Positions 7,281 through 12,421 of a DNA stretch of 12,421 nt are shown here, piece after piece. The stretch is from an uncultured Prevotella sp. (lineage in GTDB: Bacteria > Bacteroidota > Bacteroidia > Bacteroidales > Bacteroidaceae). The first letter of the stretch is position 1. Each line of letters starts with the position of its first letter. The stretch spans positions 1-12,421 of the forward strand of contig CAJOHP010000050.1 of the NCBI GenBank assembly GCA_905234355.1. Reading direction: 5' to 3'. The notes beneath the pieces were generated by a model that searched no databases, had not been told where the DNA came from, and saw only the letters and a list, made by a program, of their open reading frames with translations. The translations under genes were made by a program, and so were the position numbers.

Positions 7281-7332
7281 ATGTCTTTGCAAAGTAAAAA
7301 TAGTAGTAGAAGTATGCGTTCAGATGGGTCAT
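7276..7332 (-). CDS. Tyr/Phe-rich leader peptide of the aromatic operon (18 aa)
   Basis: A short frame with ATG at 7332-7330 and TGA at 7278-7276 encodes MTHLNAYFYYYFYFAKTL. Residues 7-14 are eight consecutive aromatic codons, five Tyr (TAC or TAT) and three Phe (TTC or TTT). It begins about 22 nt after the expected transcription start of a consensus promoter, in an A-rich start context, and ends 117 nt before pheA. Composition and position match attenuation leader peptides, in which ribosome stalling at codons for the pathway's end products decides the downstream RNA fold. The peptide itself is not expected to have a function. Confidence 0.85.
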   Translation of the reverse strand: MTHLNAYFYYYFYFAKTL

Positions 7333-7360
7333 CGTTTTTATGTCTTTATTGTTCACGTTG

Positions 7361-7392
7361 CAAAAGTATAACTTTTCTTCGAACTGTGCAAA
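7361..7392 (-). promoter_or_regulatory. Bacteroidetes-type promoter of the aromatic operon leader
   Basis: Minus strand TTTG (7392-7389), 20 bases, then TACTTTTG (7368-7361): a full match to TTTG / TAnnTTTG. Transcription should start near 7355, giving a leader of nearly 200 nt before pheA. The -33 element sits inside the 13-bp palindrome GCAAATAATTTGC (7388-7400), which could be an operator. Confidence 0.75.
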
Positions 7393-7458
7393 TAATTTGC
7401 CGACTTTTTTGCTTTTTTGCTTACAAAGCGTTATTTCTTGCAGGCTTCTCCGGTGCTC

Positions 7459-8340
7459 TCAGAGGCCGAAGGGGTTGAGCATGGAGTAGGCTTGCTTCAC
7501 TTTTTTCTCTATGCCCTCGGCGCTGTAGTCGCCGCTCACGTCGGCCATCTCGTCGGGATTGAGCTCGAGCACCTTCTGCAGGTCTTCCTGTGCTCCGGTC
7601 TTGTCGCCGCTGTCGTAGCGCAGCTGCCCGCGCTCCTTGTAGGCGTCGATTTGGAAGGGGTTCACCTCCGTCACCTTATTATATATAAGGAGTGCTTGGT
7701 CCTTGTCTCCCTTTCCTGCGGCCACTCTGGCAGCCAGCAGGAGCACGTCTTCGTGTTCGGGAGCCTGCTGCATGAGCCACTGTGCGTCGGCCTCGGCACC
7801 CTGCAGGTCGCCCATCTGCAGGAGTGTCTGCCCGCGTAGCAGGCGTGCGTCGGCCTGTCCCTCGTCGAGGGTGAGGCTTTTCGTCAGTTGGGCGATGGCG
7901 CTCACCATGTCGTTCTGTCCTATGGCTGCCTTGGCCAGCAGATAGGCGGCCATGGCGGCTGTGTCGCCTTCCATGTCGGCGGCACGCTGGGCGTATTGCG
8001 CCATGAGTGCATAGTCCTCCTTGAGGTAGGCCACATGGGCTGCCTGCAGCAGCAGTCCGGCATTGTCTGGCTGATGGGCTATGAGCAGGTCGAGCTGCTC
8101 CAGGGCCTCGGCATACTTGTCCTGCTGTACGAGCACGCGCGACAGGTAGTCGCGTGCCTCGAGGTCGTCGTGCAGCTGCAGCGCTTCGGTGAAGCAACGC
8201 TCGGCATAGTCGAAACGTCCTGTCTTCATGGCTTTCACACCGTCATACTTCATCAGGTCGAAGCGACGGGCATCGGCCTCGCGCTTCTCGTCTTCGGGGG
8301 TGGCATCGGCATTGCCGAAGAGTGCTTTGAATAGGTTCAT
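7459..8340 (-). CDS. Tetratricopeptide repeat protein
   Basis: A 293-residue protein made almost entirely of helical TPR-like repeats, from about residue 27 to 263 with a period near 34. Clear examples are GRFDYAERCFTEALQL (41-56), DKYAEALEQLDLLIAHQP (74-91), GDLQGAEADAQWLMQQAP (177-194) and GDKDQALLIYNKVTEVNP (211-228). No signal peptide or membrane segment is evident, so it is probably cytoplasmic and a protein-interaction scaffold. It starts 48 bp after the metallo-hydrolase gene on the same strand and is probably cotranscribed with it. The gap holds runs of nine C and seven A right before the ATG (coding strand). Its specific role cannot be inferred. Confidence 0.85.
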   Translation of the reverse strand: MNLFKALFGNADATPEDEKREADARRFDLMKYDGVKAMKTGRFDYAERCFTEALQLHDDLEARDYLSRVLVQQDKYAEALEQLDLLIAHQPDNAGLLLQAAHVAYLKEDYALMAQYAQRAADMEGDTAAMAAYLLAKAAIGQNDMVSAIAQLTKSLTLDEGQADARLLRGQTLLQMGDLQGAEADAQWLMQQAPEHEDVLLLAARVAAGKGDKDQALLIYNKVTEVNPFQIDAYKERGQLRYDSGDKTGAQEDLQKVLELNPDEMADVSGDYSAEGIEKKVKQAYSMLNPFGL

Positions 8341-8377
8341 TTTTTTTGGGGGGGGGAGTAAAGGGGTGGGGAGTAAA
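8341..8377. repeat. Homopolymer runs and 15-bp direct repeat before the TPR gene
   Basis: On the plus strand seven T (8341-8347, plus the T of the start codon complement) are followed by nine G (8348-8356). Then GGGGAGTAAA occurs twice, at 8353-8362 and 8368-8377. The tract abuts the TPR start codon (minus-strand gene) and is prone to slippage or sequencing error. Confidence 0.85.
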
Positions 8378-8388
8378 TGTCACTTCTG

Positions 8389-9192
8389 TTATGTCAGTTC
8401 GTAGATGCCCGAAGGCAGTGTGCGCTTGAGCACCTCAAGTCCGATGTCTTTTCCGGCCACGATGCCGTAGCTTCTGAGCACCTGCTCCACGGTCTTCCTT
8501 GCCAGCTCGGGGTGGTTGTTTTCCTCTGAGAGGTGGCACAGCCACACGTGGTGCAGCTGCTCACTCATGTTCTTGGCAATGGCCTCGCCGCAGGCGACGT
8601 TGCTCAAGTGGCCTGTACTGCTCTTTATGCGCGTCTTCAGGTGCTGCGGATAGGGCCCCTGGGCCAGCATCTCCGTGTCGTGGTTGGCCTCGATGACCAG
8701 GTAGTGGGCGCGTGTGATGAATGGGACCATCTCGTCGGTGACGCACCCCACATCGGTCATAATGCAAAAGGTGACGCCCTCGGCCTCTATCTGGTAGCCC
8801 ACATTGTCGCTCGCGTCGTGGGGCACACTGAAGGGTGTGACGCTGAAGTCGCCTATCTGCACCGTTTGTCCAGCCTCGACATAGCGGCGCAGCTCGTCGG
8901 CTATCTTGCGCTGCACGCAGTAGTTGCGGTCGATGCCTTTATGCACTGCCTGTGTGGCATAGACAGGCAGCTGCTGGTCGTGGCTCAGGCTGCCCACTGA
9001 CTTGATGTGGTCGGCGTGGTCGTGGGTGATGAGCAGGTGGTGGACACGGGAGAGCGACAGGCCATAGTCGCGAAACTCCTTCTTCAGTGTCCTGATGCCT
9101 ACGCCCACATCTACCAGGAGGCCGTCGTTGTCGGTATATAGATAGTAACAGTTGCCACTGCTTCCACTTCCAAATGATATGAATCTGAGCAT
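8389..9192 (-). CDS. YycJ/WalJ-like metallo-beta-lactamase-fold hydrolase
   Basis: A 267-residue MBL-fold protein. The N-terminus MLRFISFGSGSSGNCYY is typical of YycJ-type members. The dinuclear metal site is visible as THDHADH (56-62), SVPHDASDNVGY (His125), IMTDVG (Asp147), TGHLSN (His195) and WLCHLSEENN (His220). YycJ relatives have been linked to double-strand DNA exonuclease activity and to coordinating cell wall and division in Firmicutes; the function in Bacteroidetes is inference. The start is the ATG at 9190-9192, about 20 nt downstream of a -7 promoter element, and the TPR gene follows at 48 bp. Confidence 0.9.
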   Translation of the reverse strand: MLRFISFGSGSSGNCYYLYTDNDGLLVDVGVGIRTLKKEFRDYGLSLSRVHHLLITHDHADHIKSVGSLSHDQQLPVYATQAVHKGIDRNYCVQRKIADELRRYVEAGQTVQIGDFSVTPFSVPHDASDNVGYQIEAEGVTFCIMTDVGCVTDEMVPFITRAHYLVIEANHDTEMLAQGPYPQHLKTRIKSSTGHLSNVACGEAIAKNMSEQLHHVWLCHLSEENNHPELARKTVEQVLRSYGIVAGKDIGLEVLKRTLPSGIYELT

Positions 9193-9211
9193 GTCTTCTC
9201 AATAATTTGTG

Positions 9212-9219
9212 CAAAGGTA
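9212..9219 (-). promoter_or_regulatory. -7 promoter element for the YycJ-like gene
   Basis: Minus strand TACCTTTG (9219-9212) matches TAnnTTTG exactly and sits 19 nt before the ATG. No clear TTTG is seen at the -33 distance, so it may be weaker or activator-dependent. Confidence 0.55.
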
Positions 9220-9361
9220 CGAAATTATTGTCTTCTTTGCGCACGCATGCTGCTATTTTAACCTATCTTTAACGCGATTGGCCGCGTCAGTAAGCTGATT
9301 CCATTTGCGAATGTCAGCTTGACGGTCTCAGTCCTTGCCTTCCTTGCAGTCCCTTTGCTTT

Positions 9362-9411
9362 CAGACAAAAAAGGCCTTTTGCTTGTGTCGGCAAAAGACC
9401 TTTTTTGTCTG
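9362..9411 (-). terminator. Strong terminator hairpin after the coiled-coil lipoprotein gene
   Basis: A 21-position stem with a single C/A mismatch (9375/9398) and an 8-nt loop (9383-9390) carries A6 and T6 runs in its outer arms, so it can work in either direction. It lies 63 bp past the stop of the lipoprotein gene and before the promoter of the next minus-strand gene, where a transcription unit should end. The rest of the 9193-9474 gap holds a weak hairpin (AAGCTGA 9292-9298 / TCAGCTT 9314-9320) and no gene that I can support. Confidence 0.88.
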
Positions 9412-9474
9412 TCGGAAAATTCCTTTCAGGATAAAAGCACAACAATGAGATTTATAGCTAAGACCTTAAGGTTG

Positions 9475-10332
9475 TCACTTCACCTGTACTACCAGATACT
9501 TGCTTGTGCTCCAGAACTGTTGCGGATTGGTGATGCGCAACACATACTGCTTGTTGGCGTCTCGCTCTAAGGTGTATGACGTCTGAGGATGCGCCGTGAG
9601 CAACTCGGCCGAGCGAGAGTAGAGCTTTATCTCGCGGTCCACACGTATGTCTATCTTGGTAAAATAGCTCTTGTTGAAGTCGTGCCCAAGCACCTTGCCA
9701 TCCTTCAGGATGTTCTGCTCCTTAAGCTCCTTTTTCGTGCCGAAGACAAACCAGGCCGCGTTCAGCTCCTTGTCCTGCGTGCTGATGGTCTGGTCCTTCT
9801 GCTGTCCCTGCGTCTGAAGCGTGGTGACGCTCTCGTTGAGTCCGGCCACTTGCTCGTCGAGTTCGGCTATGTGTATATCCTTGGCGTCGAGCTCCTGTCG
9901 CAACTGCTGCAGCTCCCGGTCCTTCTCTTCGAGCTGGGCTGTGAGGTTTTCTATGGTGCGCCGCAGCTGGTCGCCACTGATGGTGCTCTGGCGCAACTGC
10001 TGTCGCAGCTTGTTGATAAGTTCGCGGTTTTGCCGCATCGTGCTTTGGATGAACTGCATGTTCTCTCTGATGCGCGCTGCCGAGCTGGCACCCTCGCCAC
10101 GCTTGGCTACCGACACGCGTCCCTGGGCCTCGCTGATCTCGCGGAAACCTTCCTCGATGTCGTTGAGCGTGCCCATCATGTCGTTGATCTCATTATCCTT
10201 TTGAGCGATAATGGCAGAAAGGGAGTCGCGCTGCTGAGCCAAGGCGGTGTCTTGCACGGCAGTCTTCTTGCTGTCTAAGGTGCAGGCCGTCATGGCCAGT
10301 GCACCGACAAAGATGAATAATACCTTTTTCAT
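9475..10332 (-). CDS. Coiled-coil lipoprotein, Cbp1-like (putative collagen-binding glycoprotein family)
   Basis: A 285-residue protein with a lipoprotein signal peptide (MKKVLFIFVGALAMTAC, lipid-modified Cys17), a long Gln/Glu/Leu-rich coiled coil (about 31-185) and a compact C-terminal region (about 190-285, AAWFVFGTKKELKEQ onward). The architecture and this C-terminal segment resemble proteins named in Bacteroidetes as Cbp1-family collagen-binding glycoprotein adhesins; the assignment is from memory and the adhesin role is not provable here. Two matches to the Bacteroides O-glycosylation motif D(S/T)(A/L/V/I/M/T) lie right after the signal: DTA (28-30) and DSL (36-38). No acidic surface-export signal follows Cys17, so periplasmic-side anchoring is possible. 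It starts 27 bp after rsmI, probably in one transcript with it. Confidence 0.8.
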   Translation of the reverse strand: MKKVLFIFVGALAMTACTLDSKKTAVQDTALAQQRDSLSAIIAQKDNEINDMMGTLNDIEEGFREISEAQGRVSVAKRGEGASSAARIRENMQFIQSTMRQNRELINKLRQQLRQSTISGDQLRRTIENLTAQLEEKDRELQQLRQELDAKDIHIAELDEQVAGLNESVTTLQTQGQQKDQTISTQDKELNAAWFVFGTKKELKEQNILKDGKVLGHDFNKSYFTKIDIRVDREIKLYSRSAELLTAHPQTSYTLERDANKQYVLRITNPQQFWSTSKYLVVQVK

Positions 10333-10359
10333 TCTGATGAGTTTATTACTATAATTATA

Positions 10360-11055
10360 TTATGTCTTTTCTTTTTCCTCCTTGTCATCGGCACCGGCCA
10401 CGACCACGACAATCTCGCCCTTGGGCTGATGCTCGCGGAAGTGGGCCAGCACATCCTCGAGCGTGCCCCTGACGCTCTCCTCGTGCACCTTCGATATTTC
10501 TCGGCAGACACAGGCCTGACGGTCTGGCCCGAAGTGCTGTGCCAGCTGCTCAAGCGTCTTTACCAGACGGTATGGCGACTCATAGAAAATCATCGTGCGC
10601 TGCTCTGTCTGCAAAGCCGCGAGCCGCGTCTGCCGTCCTTTCTTTTGCGGCAGGAAGCCTTCGAAGCAGAAGCGGTCGCAAGGCAGCCCGCTCGACACGA
10701 GTGCAGGCACAAAAGCGGTAGCACCTGGCAGACACTGCACCTCGACGCCGGCTCGGACACACTCGCGTACAAGGAAAAAACCGGGGTCGCTGATGCCCGG
10801 AGTGCCCGCATCGCTGATGAGCGCCACCGTCTGCCCGTTCTGCAGGCGCTGCACTATGCCGGCCGACGTGCCGTGCTCATTAAACTTATGGTGCGACATC
10901 AGCCGGGCGCTGATGCCGAAATGCTTCAGCAGCACCCCCGACGTGCGCGTGTCTTCAGCCAGCACAAGGTCGGCCTCCTTCAGCATGCGAATGCCGCGCA
11001 ACGTCATATCCTCCATATTGCCCACAGGAGTGGGCACAACGTAAAGTGTTCCCAT
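10360..11055 (-). CDS. rsmI: 16S rRNA (cytidine1402-2'-O)-methyltransferase RsmI
   Basis: Methylates the 2'-OH of C1402 in the decoding centre of 16S rRNA with S-adenosylmethionine. The 231-residue protein shows the tetrapyrrole-methylase-like fold: LYVVPTPVGNMEDMTLR (4-20), LAEDTRTS (32-39), ISDAGTPGISDPG (80-92), LPGATAFVPALVSSGLP (109-125) and FEGFLP (131-136). It is shorter than the E. coli enzyme, lacking its C-terminal extension. The frame stays open to 11592 across tdk, but homology begins at the ATG at 11053-11055 behind a consensus promoter. It is divergent from tdk and followed at 27 bp by the lipoprotein gene. Confidence 0.95.
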   Translation of the reverse strand: MGTLYVVPTPVGNMEDMTLRGIRMLKEADLVLAEDTRTSGVLLKHFGISARLMSHHKFNEHGTSAGIVQRLQNGQTVALISDAGTPGISDPGFFLVRECVRAGVEVQCLPGATAFVPALVSSGLPCDRFCFEGFLPQKKGRQTRLAALQTEQRTMIFYESPYRLVKTLEQLAQHFGPDRQACVCREISKVHEESVRGTLEDVLAHFREHQPKGEIVVVVAGADDKEEKEKT

Positions 11056-11063
11056 TTTGGGGG

Positions 11064-11094
11064 CAAATATAGTTAAATATTCTTTATCGTCAAA
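11064..11094 (-). promoter_or_regulatory. Promoter of rsmI
   Basis: Minus strand TTTG (11094-11091), 19 bases, TATATTTG (11071-11064). The -7 element ends 8 nt before the rsmI ATG, so the transcript would have almost no 5' leader. Confidence 0.72.
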
Positions 11095-11109
11095 AAAACA
11101 ACCGATTTC

Positions 11110-11141
11110 TTTGCAATTTTTAAAACGTATTTGTAATTTTG
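11110..11141 (+). promoter_or_regulatory. Promoter of tdk
   Basis: Plus strand TTTG (11110-11113), 20 bases, TAATTTTG (11134-11141). The ATG follows 8 nt later (11150), predicting a leaderless or nearly leaderless mRNA. The -33 boxes of tdk and rsmI are 15 bp apart, forming a compact divergent promoter pair. Confidence 0.75.
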
Positions 11142-11149
11142 CACGCATT

Positions 11150-11737
11150 ATGAAGAGCAACCTCACGGGAGAAGCACACCATCCCGGCAGAATAGAAGTG
11201 GTGTGCGGCTCTATGTTCTCGGGGAAGACAGAAGAGCTGATACGAAGGATGCGACGGGCACAGTTTGCCCGCCAGCGCGTAGAGATATTCAAACCAGCCA
11301 TAGACACCCGATACTCCGACGAGGAAGTGGTGAGCCATGACCAAAAGCATATCATGTCGACGCCCATTGACTCGCCCGCATCGATACTGCTCCTGTCTAG
11401 CGATATTGACGTGGTGGGCATTGACGAGGCGCAGTTTTTCGACGACACCATCGTAGACGTGTGCAACGAGTTGGCTAATCGTGGCGTACGTGTCATCGTG
11501 GCCGGCCTCGACATGGACTTCAGAGGCCACCCGTTCGGGCCCATGCCAGCACTTTGCGCCATCGCCGATGAGGTGATGAAGGTGCAAGCCATCTGCGTGA
11601 GCTGCGGCGCACTGGCCTACGTGAGCCACCGCAAAGTGCCCGGCGAGCGGCAGGTCATGCTCGGAGAGACGCTGGAGTATGAGCCTCTCTGCCGGCAGTG
11701 CTACAAAAAAGCCATCCAGGAGGATGGCGAGCACTGA
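11150..11737 (+). CDS. tdk: Thymidine kinase
   Basis: Phosphorylates thymidine to dTMP with ATP in the pyrimidine salvage route. The 195-residue protein is a type II (TK1-like) enzyme with P-loop GSMFSGKT (20-27), Walker B-like IDEAQFF (91-97, catalytic Glu93), GLDMDFRG (119-126), and a zinc site formed by CVSC (149-152) and CRQC (181-184). An in-frame Met lies upstream at 11057, but that extension contains the tdk promoter and codes for non-homologous residues, so ATG 11150 is preferred. The coding end holds a 7-bp hairpin (GCCATCC/GGATGGC, 11711-11728). Confidence 0.96.
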   Translation: MKSNLTGEAHHPGRIEVVCGSMFSGKTEELIRRMRRAQFARQRVEIFKPAIDTRYSDEEVVSHDQKHIMSTPIDSPASILLLSSDIDVVGIDEAQFFDDTIVDVCNELANRGVRVIVAGLDMDFRGHPFGPMPALCAIADEVMKVQAICVSCGALAYVSHRKVPGERQVMLGETLEYEPLCRQCYKKAIQEDGEH

Positions 11738-11872
11738 GCCGTCTGGCGCTACCAAGTTACACACTGGCGCCACATCAGCCTGTTTCGCAACTCCCTGTTG
11801 TCGTGCATTCACGCCCGCATGTCCATGCATCCAGCCTGCTTTGATTTCCCTTCTGGATTCCGACGCCGAACA

Positions 11873-11973
11873 TTTACCCCCTAGACGACCCCCGTTTACC
11901 CCCTAGACGCACACTGGCTACCCCCTAGCCGATGCTCCGCTACCGGGTAAACGGGGGTCGTCTAGGGGGTAAA
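11873..11973. repeat. 29-bp perfect inverted repeat built from 22-bp periodic units
   Basis: Arms 11873-11901 and 11945-11973 are exact reverse complements, separated by 43 bp. Within the block TACCCCCTAG recurs at 11875, 11897 and 11919 (22-bp period), and its complement CTAGGGGGTA is at 11962. GGGTAAACGG recurs at 11945 and 11967, again 22 bp apart. There is no U-tract after it, so it is not an obvious terminator. Confidence 0.9.
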
Positions 11974-12055
11974 CGGTGACCAATGGAGCCCTCACTCCAT
12001 GTCTCGCTCGGTCTGATTTCCTTCCAGGACCATGCCACCGGCTCCGCACGATTCT

Positions 12056-12138
12056 CCCCTCCCTTCTTGCGTCCCGTTGGTAGCAAGCGTCACCCTTCGG
12101 GATGCCGAGCGGTAGGGGAGGGGCAGGGGTGGGGGTGG
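12056..12138 (+). repeat. GC-rich inverted repeat with adjacent G-quadruplex motif
   Basis: CCCCTCCC (12056-12063) pairs with GGGAGGGG (12116-12123), enclosing smaller stems (CTTGC/GCAAG 12066-12087; GCGT..CCC UUC GGG AUGC near 12088-12105). Overlapping its right end, G-runs at 12115-12118, 12120-12123, 12126-12129 and 12131-12135 with 1-2 nt loops form a canonical four-run G-quadruplex motif on the plus strand. Confidence 0.65.
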
Positions 12139-12267
12139 TAATGTAGATAGACTGTGTACAACAAAATGAACGGCCTGATATTGAGACTCCAGTGAGCTAT
12201 AATAAGCAATTGACTGGCGAAAAATGAAAAAAAAGGTATAAGTCTGCTGAATTTGGCAAAAAATTAG

Positions 12268-12275
12268 TACCTTTG
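12268..12275 (+). promoter_or_regulatory. -7 promoter element for ffh
   Basis: TACCTTTG matches TAnnTTTG and is followed by an A-rich leader of roughly 50 nt to the ffh ATG. No good TTTG lies 19-21 bp upstream; a TTTG at 12252 is too close. Confidence 0.6.
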
Positions 12276-12329
12276 CGCACTCATAACATACAGAACAGGT
12301 AAAAATAGTAAAGAAAAATATCAGGTAAT

Positions 12330-12421
12330 ATGTTTGAAAACTTGTCGGAACGGCTCGAGCGGTCGTTCAAGATACTGAAGGGTGAAGGAAAGATCACCGA
12401 GATCAATGTAGCAGAAACACT
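12330..12421 (+). CDS. ffh: Signal recognition particle protein Ffh (first 30 codons, cut by window edge)
   Basis: Ffh binds 4.5S/SRP RNA and signal sequences of nascent membrane proteins and delivers ribosomes to FtsY. Only the start of the N-terminal helical bundle is present: MFENLSERLERSFKILKGEG, then KITEINVAETL. This aligns with the E. coli start MFDNLTDRLSRTL and its conserved LTEDNV region. The ATG at 12330-12332 follows an A-rich context with a -7 promoter element about 55 nt upstream. The GTPase domain lies outside the window, so the assignment rests on a short but characteristic stretch. Confidence 0.88.
   Translation, partial: MFENLSERLERSFKILKGEGKITEINVAET

Larger units (their letters stand above)
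11738..12329. other. Non-coding stretch between tdk and ffh
   Basis: About 590 bp with no supportable gene. 11738-11870 shows only a weak stem (TGGCGC 11744-11749 / GCGCCA 11767-11772). 11873-11976 is the inverted and 22-bp repeat block. 12054-12138 is a GC-rich structured and G-run block. 12139-12267 is AT-richer upstream sequence of ffh. A 75-codon open frame crossing the repeats (11679-11906) has no protein-like features. Confidence 0.75.

Noticed and set aside
7288..7297. Second promoter-like sequence TTACTTTG in the pheA leader
   Set aside because: It departs from TAnnTTTG at the second base, lacks a clear -33 partner and lies within the aromatic codons of the leader peptide; the upstream promoter is a full match.
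7198..7332. T-box or metabolite riboswitch before pheA
   Set aside because: No T-box sequence or known aptamer core is visible; the aromatic leader frame with alternative hairpins explains the region better.
11056..11592. N-terminal extension of the RsmI frame
   Set aside because: It is antisense to tdk and contains the rsmI promoter; the conserved RsmI start is at 11055.
11120..11830. 236-codon minus-strand frame over tdk
   Set aside because: Shadow of thymidine kinase, whose P-loop and zinc cysteines are unambiguous on the plus strand.
11873..11976. CRISPR array
   Set aside because: Repeats are 22 bp period with no unique spacers between them, and one part is inverted; no cas genes are nearby.

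Overview
The window reads as chromosomal DNA of a Bacteroidetes, most likely a Prevotella-like member of the Bacteroidales. The evidence is the -7 element TAnnTTTG with an upstream TTTG at 19-20 bp in front of several genes, the absence of clear Shine-Dalgarno sites, A-rich start contexts, and the gene content: a DAHP synthase-chorismate mutase fusion, a Cbp1-like lipoprotein and a short RsmI. The DNA looks GC-rich, so most long ORFs on the other strand are shadows. No phage, IS, CRISPR or tRNA/rRNA was seen.

Layout. Minus strand, left part: 5' end of ligA (1-626, cut by the window edge), a membrane-anchored endonuclease/exonuclease/phosphatase protein (691-1746), and a soluble hybrid histidine kinase (1822-3072) with its own promoter. 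Minus strand, centre: a four-gene aromatic amino acid operon transcribed pheA, aminotransferase, DAHP synthase-chorismate mutase, tyrA (7159 down to 3257). Then a YycJ-type metallo-hydrolase followed by a TPR protein (9192 down to 7459), and rsmI followed by a coiled-coil lipoprotein (11055 down to 9475) ending at a strong terminator hairpin. Plus strand, right part: tdk (11150-11737), divergent from rsmI; a 590-bp non-coding stretch with a 29-bp perfect inverted repeat and a G-quadruplex motif; and the first 30 codons of ffh (12330 to the edge).

The most interesting element lies between the TPR gene and pheA. A consensus promoter (7361-7392) drives a leader RNA that encodes an 18-residue peptide, MTHLNAYFYYYFYFAKTL, with eight consecutive Tyr/Phe codons. 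Its stop codon lies inside a 10-nt segment that pairs perfectly with the 5' arm of a strong downstream hairpin (7198-7228). This is the architecture of ribosome-mediated attenuation, here apparently sensing both Tyr and Phe charging. It would control an operon holding the committed DAHP synthase step, chorismate mutase, both branch enzymes and a transaminase. The hairpin lacks a good U-tract and is followed by two copies of an unstructured 15-nt ACGACGACAACAACA repeat, so the final step (intrinsic termination, Rho or translation) is open.

How the operon works: the fusion protein makes DAHP and converts chorismate to prephenate, PheA makes phenylpyruvate, TyrA makes 4-hydroxyphenylpyruvate, and the aminotransferase probably completes Phe and/or Tyr. 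The remaining genes are housekeeping (ligA, rsmI, tdk, ffh) or surface and signalling functions.
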